Shown here: piece by piece, positions 12,601 through 20,483 of the stretch
Position numbering within the stretch: the stretch's first letter is position 1
Layout of the letters: each line of letters begins with the position of its first letter
Origin: Crossaster papposus
Taxonomy: Eukaryota > Echinodermata > Asteroidea > Velatida > Solasteridae
Assembly: GCA_037893245.1 (NCBI GenBank)
Contig: JBAIAA010000654.1
Location: 62,001 to 126,000, forward strand
Length of the DNA stretch: 64,000 bases
Direction of reading: 5' to 3'
Position numbers and translations under genes: made by a program
The notes under the pieces: model-generated
Databases searched by the model: none
Told to the model about the DNA's origin: nothing
Seen by the model: only the letters and a program-made list of their open reading frames with translations

Positions 12601-15600
12601 AGGAACAGCGAATCGCAAACCCTGGATTGCCGAACATGGTGAGATATTATTGAAGTAATTCGCAAAAGGAGTTGGTTTGGGGCAGTGCGCAAGATTATTT
12701 TTTACGAAACTCGATCCAAGGCGGGTTCAGGCCGATAGTTCCGGGAAGCACATCCACGCATTTCTGGCTTTGCTCGCTGCGGACAGACATTCCCGGCCTT
12801 AAGTGTGATGTGTTTATGCTACATCCGTTTTGAATCAGGCACGAACTGGTTGAGCAGAATATTTGAAGTACAAGTTGTTAATTTTTGTTCTGAATGTTCT
12901 TGTTATTGTTTGATTTTGTTTTCAGCACTTGCTACAATGGATTGTTGGATTGCATCGAAGACACTGAATGCCTGAATGAGCCGATAGTCCAAGGTACTTG
13001 GCATTGTGCCGTAGTCAACAATGATAATTCCATGCCCCATTACAAGTACTCTCAAGTCCTCACATGACCTAAACAAGTCCTCACAAGGCCTCAATGAGTC
13101 CTCACAAGGCCTCAACGGTCCTCACAAGGCCTCAACGGTCCTCACAAGGCCTCAATGAGTCCTCACAAGGCCTCAGTGGTCTTCACAAGGCCTCAACGGT
13201 CCTCACAAGGCCTCAACGGTCTTCACAAGGCCTCAACGGTCCTCACAAGGCCTCAACGGTCCTCACAAGGCCTCAACGGTCTTCACAAGGCCTCAACGGT
13301 CCTCACAAGGCCTCAACGGTCCTCACAAGGCCTCAACGGTCTTCACAATTAGGCCTCAACGGTCCTCACAAGGCCTCAACGGTCCTCACAAGGCCTCAAC
13401 GGTCTTCACAATTAGGCCTCAACGGTCCTCACAAGGCCTCAACGGTCCTCACAAGGCCTCAACGGTCCTCACAAGGCCTCAACGGTCCTCACAAGGCCTC
13501 AACGGTCCTCACAAGGCCTCAACGGTCTTCACAATTAGGCCTCAACGGTCCTCACAAGGCCTCAACGGTCCTCACAAGGCCTCAACGGTCCTCACAAGTC
13601 CTAAATGGTCCTTAGGGATTAACATTGGGAGCATCAATGGTGTATTTCTGAAAACCTTTGGTTCTGTGTTAATAGTGATTCTGTTGACTGTAAGTGGGAT
13701 CATTTCACTTTCTCTTCAATTTCAAACTCTGAGGGATTGTTTTTTTACTTTTTGTTTGTCATCAACAGTCAACTTGGATCCCACCATCAAATGCAACTTG
13801 GACGGAAAGACCTATACTAACGGCGACCAGTTCTGGAAACGGTGCAAGCAATGGTGAGAAATGACTCAACTTCATCAGTATTCTAAACCTTCTTAACCAG
13901 TTCTCGTCGGAGGACTTGTTTACAGACAGGCAAAGTTTTCCTGAAATCATGAGCAAAGCTGGAAATATTTGTCACCGGAGCCACCCACAGATGGTGGCCT
14001 GAACCCGTCTTGGATCGAGGTTCGTTAAAAACAATCACGCGTCTGGGCCTGGTCAATGTCAAAATAATCCAGGCACGAACTGGTTAAGTATAGATGAGAC
14101 AATTACACAAATATTTGACTTCTATTTTGCAAGCACTTTGAGTTTGCACAATTTCTTCTTTTAAAGGTAGTATACACCATTTGCAGATATCAAAAATATT
14201 TACTACTGAATTATTAGGAAATATCTTACTCGTTTGAAAGTAAATAATGATTCTAGGCATCCAGCAAAATGATTGCGCTAGATATTATGTAATTATTCCG
14301 AAAAGTAGAATTTTATAAAGAAAAATTCGCGATCGCCGGCCGGCGATCGCGAAAAAACAAAGATAACATAAGAATAACTGCTCGACGCTGGTTGAAAACA
14401 AACGCTGTTTTTCGTGTTTTTCTTGGCATCCATGATTGTTAAACTTCGGACAGGTCAGTTAAACGATATTTACTATAAAATACAACCCCCCAAATCTACC
14501 TATTCATGATAATTCGAGCAATTACCAATTTTTTAATTAAGCAACATTTTTGTTATTTTGTAGTACATGTACATGTAATAAAATCAGATTTTGGCAAAGG
14601 TTTCTGTAACCTCTCATTAAGAATTTCTTAATTTCTCATTGCTCAAATTATTTAGGATAGTATCAAACATTTTTACATTTTGGTTTTGTGATTTGATTTT
14701 TGTGGGGGTGTTGATGAAGGCAAAAGATACTAACATAAGAAACTGGGTTGTTTTTTTGTTTACAGCCGTTGCTTTGACGATGGTGAGGTGCATTGTGATG
14801 ATGAGGACCAGCCTTGCTCACCAAGTATGTGCAATTCAAGTTTTAATGATTGTTATCAAAATATTGAAACGATACTCGATTGAAAAAGTACTTCAAAAAG
14901 GTCTACAGTTGTAAGAACCGTATCATGATGGCTCCCATCTTTGTGTCGGCTATTTAGCATTTATACAATCCTTTATTATTCTTATTATACAATCCTTTAT
15001 TATTCTTATTATACAATCCTTTATTATTCTTGACAGATCTGTGTTATGAGGAGGGTGTCGCCTATCAAAGTGGAAAGGTTTATTTGACCGACATTCACCA
15101 ATGGTAAATTCAGACATAAAATAATACTTAGACAAGTTTCTTGAACCAAATGCATGACTTTAATGAATCTTCATCAAATCTTCATCAAACTATAAACAAG
15201 ATCTGGTATAACAATCTTCAAGATGCCAAATCCAAGGGAAGAATCTTTGCTAGTTGTGCTGTGTATGTTAAATTGCTATCAAACATTGGACAATTATATT
15301 TGAATAAAATATGATTTTATGGATTTTTTGTGTGTTTTTTTTTTAGCACTTGCTTCCGTGGTGGTCAGTGGGAGTGCGTAGATAAACCCCAAGGTACTGT
15401 GCTTTTTTTCTTAATAAAAATAAGTGATGTTTCACACAGAACTTTGTTTATTTTGTGAGTCTTAAAGGGATAATTGTTTCGAAGATGAATAGTTGGTAGA
15501 ATATCGGCGCTGCATGGTATGGGTGTCTGGTTTGAATCCCAGCTAAGTTACATTACTCTTTGTATTAAATTTTATCCCGAAGAAAAATTTTGAAGATCGG

Positions 15601-16999
15601 TTGACCTTTTATTGTACAGTAGTCATGTGGTGAAAGTTTTTTTAAAAATATGGAATATGAGAAATTGTTGGAATTGCAGATTGTAGGTCTTGAGTTCGAA
15701 TCCAGTTAGTTAAGATTTCTATGAAAAAGGTTTCTTTGAAAAGTATTGTAATGTGAGGTCTGGGGTTCAAATTCAAATTCAAGTTCAAATGTTCTAGTCT
15801 CTTAGAAATCTGGGTCCAATTCCATAAAAGCATTCTAACTTAGTATATTAGTAGGTTTTAGCAAGATTCCAAATGCCTAGTTGGTTGCTTGCTATAGCAA
15901 TCAACTAAATCGCATTCCATAACACCATTCTATGAAACGTACTAGTTGCTTGCTTGCAGCTTGCTAGAATGGTGTGGGGTTTGCATAATCGCCAAAGTAC
16001 ATGGTCAGTTTGAGTTAACAATAGGGAAAGAGTTCAAATCAGGTCATGCTTTGGGTTGTATTGTCAATGCATTCCTCTGTACCCTATTTGAGGTATGTTC
16101 ATTTGTATCGGCCTAAGCACATGTTTCAGAAATAAGGTTATCCTTGACTCTGCGCATAAGGATGTCAATACAAATTCCCAAAAGATAAAAGATTGAAAGT
16201 GACTTAGAATGGTGCTAAGGATTTAGACATGCCCCAAACCTATTCTAATTTTAGCAAGCAACTAGGAACCTTGCTAAGCGTATAATGGTTTTATGGAATA
16301 GATTTAGCAAGAAACTAGAGATAGAAAGGAAGTTAGCAACCAACTAGGCTTAGAATGCTTTTATGGAATTGGGCCCTAAACAACTGGGAGCACAGACACA
16401 TGAAAAATTGTAATATGGTTGGAATTCTAGAATTGCAGTGTGAAGGACTTGGGTCAAACGATGAATTAGCAAGCACGTCTAACACTGCTAATGCAATCTA
16501 AAGAGCCCCAGGTTCAAATCCAGACTCAATCAAAAATAGATTTTAGTTCACAAAAGAAATGTTTTGATGGGCACTTTCTTAAGAACAAAAAATGAAGAAA
16601 CTGGTGTACCTGGAACACTGCAATTGTAGTTTGTGGTTTCAGGTTCGATTCCAGAAATTGTACATTGATATGATACTCTGCATATTCAGGACTTTAATTC
16701 AGACAGCAAATAGGTGGATGAGAATAGCATTAAATAGATTAAAGTTGGTTGAATGCTGTAATTGCAGTCTGCGGATCTCAGGTTCGATTCCAATCCACCT
16801 GTTATTACTGTTGTCATGTTCAGATACTGGCCCTCCTGATGTCATCGAGTGCACAAATGAGCGTCCAGCTATCGTCTGTAACAACAATCCTTGTGTCGGC
16901 AGGGTCTGTCCGTCACATAGAGACGCCGTTTGTGTCCCCGACTTCTGTCGTTGTCTGCCAGTCTTTTATGACCAGTACGGTAACCGACCCCGATGCTAA
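576..16999 (+). CDS. Secreted TY1/Kunitz/VWC multidomain protein, 3' part of gene (22 exons)
   Basis: Exons read from GT/AG sites and phase: 576-677, 1373-1588, 2332-2367, 2812-2976, 3698-3949, 4345-4447, 5527-5579, 6959-7016, 7622-7692, 8471-8561, 9275-9327, 9715-9781, 10272-10333, 10575-10653, 10897-10949, 12572-12638, 12926-12993, 13769-13853, 14766-14824, 15037-15103, 15347-15393, 16824-16999. They sum to 2030 bp, about 675 residues plus TAA, with every phase compatible. Module order: Cys-free linker, thyroglobulin type-1, 12-residue linker, Kunitz, thyroglobulin type-1, eight VWC-like modules, Cys-rich C-terminal module. The 5' end (signal peptide, start) lies before the window, since exon 1 seen here opens in phase 1. 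Module types imply a secreted, disulfide-bonded protein with protease-inhibitory and perhaps growth-factor or matrix-binding parts; the role is inference. I do not recognise a named orthologue. Alternative splicing of the symmetric phase 1 modules is possible. Confidence 0.85.
880..960 (-). repeat. tRNA-derived SINE fragment
   Basis: On the - strand it has GGTTCAAATCC (B-box) and, upstream, a weak A-box. It does not fold as a real tRNA. Confidence 0.4.
1373..1588 (+). CDS. Exon: thyroglobulin type-1 module 1
   Basis: One phase 1-1 exon codes a whole thyroglobulin type-1 domain. Six Cys fit the family: PNC...VVPTC, GTYTPLQC, GVCYC and PNC near the end. The family core CWCV is CYCM here. Such domains are often inhibitors or substrates of cysteine proteases, or mediate binding. 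The donor lies just upstream of a TTAA repeat insertion (1608-1848). Confidence 0.85.
1608..1848 (-). mobile_element. TTAA-A family MITE, full length
   Basis: About 233 bp between TTAA duplications (1608-1611 and 1845-1848). Terminal inverted repeats are CCAGTTCGCGCCGG and its complement. No transposase. TTAA targets are typical of piggyBac-type elements, so this is probably a non-autonomous piggyBac relative. Confidence 0.75.
2332..2367 (+). CDS. Exon: 12-residue linker
   Basis: A 36-bp micro-exon between TTTGTTTACAG and GTGAGT. It is phase 1-1 and codes a Ser/Thr/Pro stretch (SLLQSTTPVPD). Support is splice signals and phase only. Confidence 0.5.
2467..2785 (+). mobile_element. TTAA-C family MITE, 3'-truncated
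   Basis: Starts GGTAGGATACACCATTTGC and follows the family to GTAAAACTTCGGACAGGTCAG. Its end falls about 27 bp before the Kunitz exon. Confidence 0.7.
2812..2976 (+). CDS. Exon: Kunitz/BPTI domain
   Basis: A complete Kunitz domain on one phase 1-1 exon. The six Cys have gaps of 8, 15, 7, 12 and 3 residues, exactly those of BPTI. The reactive loop reads GPCRAR, so the residue after the second Cys (P1) is Arg, which predicts inhibition of trypsin-like serine proteases. YSGCRGNENQF matches the family core. About 30 bp upstream lies the end of a TTAA-type repeat (2467-2785). Confidence 0.9.
   Translation, partial: CVVCPWYEDRAGLGSFAGRLASSLTSVTCMSIVVAVATRTNFKPKRNARAPVHT
3698..3949 (+). CDS. Exon: thyroglobulin type-1 module 2
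   Basis: A phase 1-1 exon of 252 bp with six Cys in thyroglobulin type-1 order: LTCERK, RPMCTPDGNYNPNQC, VCKCVD and QDCEED. The spacer before CKCVD is longer than usual. It starts with a Pro-rich stretch and ends in an acidic tail (DMDTHPEDHP). Its donor is followed by a Pro-codon-like 20-bp tandem repeat in the intron. Confidence 0.82.
3976..4061. repeat. 20-bp tandem repeat, about 4 copies
   Basis: Unit CTCCCTCCAGCCTCCTCCCC, a pyrimidine-rich intronic array directly after the donor of exon 3698-3949. Confidence 0.9.
4345..5579 (+). CDS. VWC-like module 1 (two exons)
   Basis: Exons 4345-4447 (phase 1 to 2) and 5527-5579 (phase 2 to 1). Joined they read GCLSEGIMYHKDDEFFEEC, then NSC, VCLGNNGRTC and NYC, the Cys pattern of a short von Willebrand factor C-like unit. 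The intron cuts the second Cys of the CNSC motif as TG|T. Both donors lie inside tandem repeats. Confidence 0.8.
4448..4975. repeat. Tandem repeat starting at a splice donor
   Basis: Repeats of GTAGGTGTGGCCAATTTG followed by TTAATGGGTGGGGCATAGG, in short and long forms that alternate in a higher-order pattern. The first unit is the real donor region of exon 4345-4447. Confidence 0.85.
5222..5412. repeat. Tandem repeat of about 22 bp
   Basis: Copies of TAGGTGTGGTCATTGTTGA, related to the preceding GTAGGTGTGGCC array and degenerating to the right. Confidence 0.75.
5553..6020. repeat. 110-bp tandem repeat containing an exon end and splice donor
   Basis: About five units. Each contains AGAAATTACTGTAATTCAT followed by GTGAGTACAG or a close variant, at about 5571, 5681, 5791, 5901 and 6000. 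The first is the true end of exon 5527-5579. Confidence 0.85.
6056..6925. repeat. 27-bp minisatellite, about 32 copies
   Basis: Unit GGGGTTTTCTGTCGGTGTGT plus AGCGGTA, with variants (AGGTTTTTTTTG, TACCGG). The period is divisible by three, so long open frames occur on both strands; they are not genes. Confidence 0.95.
6959..7692 (+). CDS. VWC-like module 2 (two exons)
   Basis: Exons 6959-7016 and 7622-7692. Product: KCYHLGVEATEYERGCEHC, then ECMGGSWDCQMNPNC and a Gly/Pro tail. The intron interrupts the Cys of CEHC as TG|C. The first exon follows a 0.87-kb minisatellite that ends about 30 bp before its acceptor. Confidence 0.8.
8193..8265 (-). repeat. tRNA-like SINE head
   Basis: On the - strand TAGCTCAGTTGATAGAGTAC (A-box) and GGTTCAAATCC (B-box) are about 30 bp apart, but the acceptor stem does not pair. 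Confidence 0.5.
8471..9327 (+). CDS. VWC-like module 3 (two exons)
   Basis: Exons 8471-8561 and 9275-9327. Product has TECRLDNG, SFYYPDNKCNKC, TCMSNGQVTCDNTYC. The split Cys codon is TG|C. The intron is almost entirely a decamer satellite (8608-9232). Confidence 0.82.
8608..9232. repeat. Decamer satellite
   Basis: First half degenerate (ACGCAATACG types); from about 8882 some 33 near-perfect copies of ACCGTATCAC, with variants (CGCATC, CTGTATC) at the right end. It fills the intron of VWC-like module 3. Confidence 0.95.
9640..9690 (+). pseudogene. Decoy copy of an exon start and its acceptor
   Basis: TTTTTTTTTCAG then GTAATTGCTACCACGAG, a near copy of the real junction at 9703-9731 (TTTTCAG, GTCATTGCTACCACGAAG). 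The intronic text upstream of both (TGTGACATT, CGTCTTATCTC) is also copied. The decoy lacks a donor. Confidence 0.7.
9715..10333 (+). CDS. VWC-like module 4 (two exons)
   Basis: Exons 9715-9781 and 10272-10333. Product: HCYHEGKSYHNENTIMRDC, NQC, TCYSGKWQCQEYTC. The split Cys codon is TG|T. The acceptor and first residues of exon 9715 are present a second time about 70 bp upstream (see findings). Confidence 0.83.
9915..9955 (+). repeat. tRNA-like A-box fragment
   Basis: AGCTCAGTTGGTAGAGTGCC is a good tRNA D-arm and A-box; no B-box follows. Confidence 0.35.
10575..10949 (+). CDS. VWC-like module 5 (two exons)
   Basis: Exons 10575-10653 and 10897-10949. Product: GCEYKEKAFTNGETFYDRC, NLC, RCLGNNVTNCARQNC. 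The FTNGETFYDRCNLC stretch is the most canonical VWC match in the gene. Its second half resembles module 1 (CLGNN), suggesting module duplication in the gene. Confidence 0.85.
11000..11241 (+). mobile_element. TTAA-A family MITE, full length
   Basis: Same ends (CCAGTTCGCGCCGG) and TTAA at both sides (11000-11003, 11238-11241), in the intron after exon 10897-10949. Opposite orientation to the copy at 1608-1848. Confidence 0.75.
11562..12513 (+). mobile_element. piggyBac-like degenerate element, 0.95 kb
   Basis: TTAA at both ends (11562-11565 and 12510-12513). The ends CCACTTGGCTCCGGGC and, reversed, CCATTTCGCGCCGGGC are imperfect inverted repeats; the right end is close to that of the TTAA-A MITEs. 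Inside, ATG at 12175 opens a 66-codon frame with the acidic, Ser-rich start usual for piggyBac transposases (SDFSDDASYNPA). No catalytic domain remains, so it is a non-autonomous relic and a likely relative of the MITE family. Confidence 0.55.
12175..12375 (+). pseudogene. N-terminal remnant of a possible piggyBac-type transposase
   Basis: 66 codons, ATG to TAG, starting MSDVTSGESNYSSSE and continuing with an Asp/Ser-rich tract. Many piggyBac transposases begin with such an acidic tract before the DDD catalytic core. Nothing of the core follows. The assignment rests on composition and on the TTAA-flanked element around it. Confidence 0.4.
12572..12993 (+). CDS. VWC-like module 6 (two exons)
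   Basis: Exons 12572-12638 and 12926-12993. Product: SCFKNEVEIRNSESQTLDC, RTC, TCYNGLLDCIEDTEC. The split Cys codon is TG|C. A partial TTAA-family repeat (about 12681-12852) fills the 287-bp intron. Confidence 0.8.
12681..12852 (-). mobile_element. TTAA-A family MITE, partial
   Basis: Retains the body (ACGAAACTCGATCC, AAGCACATCCACGC) and one end, CACGAACTGGTTGA, but lacks the other end. Intronic. Confidence 0.6.
13040..13612. repeat. 20-bp minisatellite, about 28 copies
   Basis: Unit CCTCAACGGTCCTCACAAGG; a few units carry an ATTA insertion or CTT for CCT. Intronic, between modules 6 and 7. Confidence 0.95.
13769..14824 (+). CDS. VWC-like module 7 (two exons)
   Basis: Exons 13769-13853 and 14766-14824. 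Product: KCNLDGKTYTNGDQFWKRC, KQC, RCFDDGEVHCDDEDQPC. A clear VWC-like match (GKTYTNGDQFWKRCKQC). The intron holds two TTAA-type elements in series (13893-14087 and 14161-14530). Confidence 0.85.
13893..14087 (+). mobile_element. TTAA-A family MITE, diverged
   Basis: Flanked by TTAA (13893-13896, 14084-14087). Ends CCAGTTCTCGTCGG and CAGGCACGAACTGG are mutated versions of the family ends; the body is shortened. Confidence 0.65.
14161..14530 (+). mobile_element. TTAA-C family MITE with intact central palindrome
   Basis: TTAA then AGGTAGTATACACCATTTGC. At its centre, 14326-14353 is a perfect 28-bp palindrome built on CGCGATCGCCGG. The far end is truncated after AGCAATTACCAA. Confidence 0.75.
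14957..15030. repeat. About 25-bp tandem repeat, three copies
   Basis: TATACAATCCTTTATTATTC repeated three times directly before the acceptor of exon 15037-15103; the last copy supplies its pyrimidine tract. Confidence 0.85.
15037..15393 (+). CDS. VWC-like module 8 (two exons)
   Basis: Exons 15037-15103 and 15347-15393. Product: LCYEEGVAYQSGKVYLTDIHQC, TCFRGGQWEC and a short tail. The last Cys pair of the pattern is missing, so this copy is shorter than the others. A three-copy repeat sits just before its acceptor (14957-15030). Confidence 0.8.
15490..16800 (+). repeat. Last intron: several B-box-like SINE remnants
   Basis: GGTTTGAATCCC (15529), GAGTTCGAATCCAG (about 15692), GGTTCGATTCCAG (16641) and GGTTCGATTCCAA (16781) are spread along the intron, most after an AATTGCAG-like motif. 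They look like degenerate copies of one tRNA-derived unit, split by the foldback at 15812-16376. Confidence 0.45.
15812..16376. mobile_element. Foldback/MITE, about 565 bp
   Basis: Ends GGGTCCAATTCCATAAAAGC and, inverted, GCTTTTATGGAATTGGGCCC, continuing as TTCTAA. The interior is full of the short motif TAGTTGGTTGCTTGCTA and its complement. Confidence 0.7.
16824..16999 (+). CDS. Terminal exon: eight-Cys C-terminal module and stop
   Basis: Acceptor TGTTCAG, phase 1 start, stop TAA at 16997-16999. The module reads ECTNERPAIVC, NNNPCVGRVC, DAVCVPDFCRC, PVFYDQYGNRPRC, with eight Cys. It resembles the NPC...CP...F-x-D-x-x-G-x-x-x-C endings seen on other invertebrate Kunitz and VWC proteins, as far as I recall. 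Confidence 0.85.
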
Positions 17000-17151
17000 A
17001 AGGTACAAATAGTGTGCATGCGTGTGCCAACATTTTATGTGCCATTCAACACTCTAATTCATTAGAATAATAACATTCAAGTCATCACTGTAGCTGTTAA
17101 TAGCGTCATTATTCATTCAACTGAGATCTTAACATTCAATTTGTTGTTCTC

Positions 17152-17157
17152 AATAAA
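17152..17157 (+). other. Polyadenylation signal AATAAA
   Basis: A perfect AATAAA about 150 bp after the stop codon at 16999. It is the first good candidate in the 3' UTR of the multidomain gene. Confidence 0.6.
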
Positions 17158-17393
17158 GACATTTTCCTCGTACATGTTGCTCAGATATTTAAAGAATTAA
17201 ACTAATCTTACAACTACGAAAGCGTCGGTAGTTGCTGTAATGTAACGTCACTCCGTGGTACATCCAAAGTATATTCATCACTTTGTGGTGCTTACATTGA
17301 AATGTCTCCAATTAAATTACCCTAAAAAGTCAGTGGTCGTAGAAATCTGCCTACAAATTGTTCCTAATTTAGTAAAAAAATCAAGTAGGATTA

Positions 17394-17545
17394 GTCCCTG
17401 CAAGTCCTTCAGTTCCAATTTAAATCACAAGCTAATCAAATCAGCTCCAACAGCATTCCTTTGTAATGACAAAGGAATGCTTTTGTCACATCTGATTACT
17501 TGTGACTGTCTTTCTGAAGGGACTTGCGAACAGACTTGCAGGGAC
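17394..17545. mobile_element. Small foldback element
   Basis: Inverted arms GTCCCTGCAAGTCC and GCAGGGAC, with an inner perfect stem AGCATTCCTTTG / CAAAGGAATGCT. No coding capacity. Confidence 0.6.
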
Positions 17546-18559
17546 TCGACTACAACCCTGAATATCAGAACAGGTTAATACCTGGAGAAAAACAAACAAA
17601 CGAATTACAAATGCTCTTTCCCTCAGCTCACTTTTTAATAAGTTCTCTCTCTTTTGTTTTGTCTGACAGGTTGAGTTGATTGATTGACCTCAGTATCTAC
17701 ACTGTATCACTGTTGAGGAATACTTGAGATATAATAACCTGAAGTCAAGATACATAAATGACTAATAAATGTTCCTAATGCCAGGACATTAAAGTAGATA
17801 ATGCATAAGCTGGTTAACATTTTAACCTTAACTGACTTTTGCTAGTTATCAACATTTTAAACTTTACTATACTAATCTCTAGTTAATGTAAAACTTTTTT
17901 TCTCCTTTCTGAATCAAATGATATCAATTGTAGGTGTGTTAAAACTAGCTAAATCCGAACTTTTCCCACATTTTGTAACATATTCATTGTATTCCTTTGT
18001 TTTAATGAAAACTTTACAGACCCACTTGAGTTTACAAGAAATAGTTATATAAGTTTGAGATTTTTGGTAAAGGAAACAAAATTTGTGAAATGCTAGAAGT
18101 ATTTTATTATTTTTTTTAAAATCCAGTACAGTCGTGCTCATTACTTTCTTGTTTTAACCCATGCTCGAAGCACCAAAACATTTCAATATTTTCAAACTAT
18201 AAATGCAAATTACTTGGTGTACAACATAAATATATATGTAGGCCTATTACCAATTATAATTAAAACGCACATATTAGTCAATGTCATTGTCTAAAAGTAA
18301 CATTTTGTATCAATAATGTAATTTCCATGTCCTGGCTGATTTGAATAAAATTGGCAAGCACAAATAATTACACTTGTCAGAGTTGTTTGTCCCTTTTGCA
18401 AAGAAGTGAATATTTGATAATGCTTTATACTTACTAAGTGAAACCAACCTTTATTAAAATATAGTTAGAAACAATATTTGATAAGGAGATAAATGATTTA
18501 AACAAGTACATGTATGTTTAAAATCGGAAGCATGATTTTTCGATCTTAATAACAAATTT

Positions 18560-19010
18560 TTGTTTAACCCCTTAAAAGGTAAATTCCGAAAAAGTAACAA
18601 TTTAGCCAGTTTTACTACAAATGCAAGGCCAACATTTTTTTAAGTCGAATTTTAGTCGGTTTTTATGAACAAAAATGAAGCTAACCCCTTACTAATATAT
18701 CTGTTTTTTTAAACGTCAAACATTGGCCAGTTTTAATTTAAATACAAGGCTAACCCCTTACAAGATTGTTTTTCCTAACAGGTCTAATTTTATTAGGTTT
18801 TGGTGAAAATTCTAAGCTAACCCTTGCAAGTAAACATTTTTACAAAAATTTAAATTTCAGCAAATTTTAATAAAAATACAAGGCTAACCCCTTGCTTTTT
18901 ATATTTTTCAGAAAGTCAAATGTTTTAATGAAAATACTATTTTAAATTTTGAAAGTCACATTTTGGCCAGTTTTAATAAAAATACAACCCCTTGTAATGG
19001 AGGACACTTT
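18560..19010. repeat. Degenerate tandem repeat, about 65-bp period
   Basis: Recurring AATACAAGGCTAACCCCTTG and CAGTTTTAATAAAAATAC in about seven diverged units. Confidence 0.6.
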
Positions 19011-20326
19011 AAAGTCAAAGTTCACTGAAAAGCTTTTAATCTTGTATCACAGTTTAATAAAATTAAAATAAAAAAAAATGAGAAAATACATGAACATTTA
19101 GAATCTGAACGGGCTTATTGGGGGCGCCCTCGATTGTACACCCGATCTGTTCAGAACCCATTCTTGGCGCAAAGCTTGAAAAGACCTGTGAAATTTCAAG
19201 GACATTCCAAGCATAGCTCAAATGCGCAGAGTCCTTTTTATTCAATGTTAGATACATCAATGCACAAATATTTGAATAAAAAGCCATGAGCCAGGATTTG
19301 TAAGCTTTCAGTATAAATGGTCGATAATAATCCTTTTTTTATGTAAGGGTTACCAAAACCTTTAGTTGTAACAAGAATTTAGTTGTAACAATCCGTTTTT
19401 GTTGTACATGTAATCACACGGTCACGCTGTGCACTGAATTGATTGAGGCGTTGTATTAAACAAATAATGAATGTTTCACTGTTGCGCGATGGAAAAAAAT
19501 AATTTCATTCAGTGACGGATGAAATGTTCTATTCCACTCAGCTTCGTCTCATACATTCAATCCGTCACCTCATGAAATTATTCTTATCATTTACACTATT
19601 CTGTACAATAAATATTACAACCAACATAATTTGGTATTACGGCATGCAGCAGCAGCCGGGCGTTCTGGCCCAATGTTTTAATTATACATTTGTTGATCAG
19701 CTTAAACATTAATGGTTAATGTAAACAAATTCTGAACAACGTGTATACAATGGCTAAATATTAACCTTAACGGTTGACTAATCATATATAAAATGAAATA
19801 ATCTCATCTTATTAAGATACTAGTTCATTAAAATGTACATGTATGATGGTCATGTCTGTTTCACACCACGTTATAACAAACGTTTTCGCAATTACTGTGT
19901 TGACTGCCAGCTACGAAAAACCACAAAAACCCGTGGAAAAGTGGAAACGTAGACCTGATCAATGCAAGTCAACGCCTTCAGGCTAGGGTAGTAATGATCA
20001 CTCTGCTCTTACTATTTTGTAATGAATAACATGTAATAGATGAAACTTGAAACATAAGCTCAGAAAAACTTTTAGGAAAAGGACCCATGTAACAAAAATC
20101 GTGTGCTGTCGTTGCTGCTCGCAAGCGTGAAGTGACCTATCTTCATTCCATACGATCACCTCATGTACCACTCCCTATTCAAATCACCCGTTTGTACCAC
20201 TGAACCGTACATCATTTACATAACAATGATAAAGTAGATTTATTCTAATTCGTCCGGCACTCAACCGAATAAATCAACATTTACTAATGCACTAACAAAT
20301 ATTCATTATTTATTTACTACTATAAT

Positions 20327-20483
20327 TTAAGATCGACTTATGACCAACTCCTTCATTTCTTCATAGAAGTCCCTGTCCTCGTTTATCTGCATTTCTGTTC
20401 CAAGTCCAACAAAGGTCTTTTTAACATTATCCTTTGTTGAGGCGTATATCATTTTATCCCCCCTTCTGGCATTATCTAGGCAC
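20327..20483 (-). CDS. Left cofilin exon 3
   Basis: 157 bp from CCAG to TAA. Codes CLDNARRGDKMIYASTKD through FYEEMKELVISRS, the long actin-binding helix and C-terminus. A possible polyadenylation signal (TTTATT on +) lies just past the stop at 20309-20314. Confidence 0.85.

Larger units (their letters stand above)
17160..19410. other. Intergenic: 3' flank of the multidomain gene
   Basis: Apart from the foldback at 17394-17545 and the degenerate tandem at about 18560-19010, I see AT-rich sequence without a convincing frame or RNA gene. Confidence 0.5.

Noticed and set aside
13094-13615. 173-codon repetitive frame
   Set aside because: Translation of the 20-bp minisatellite; no splice signals or independent support.
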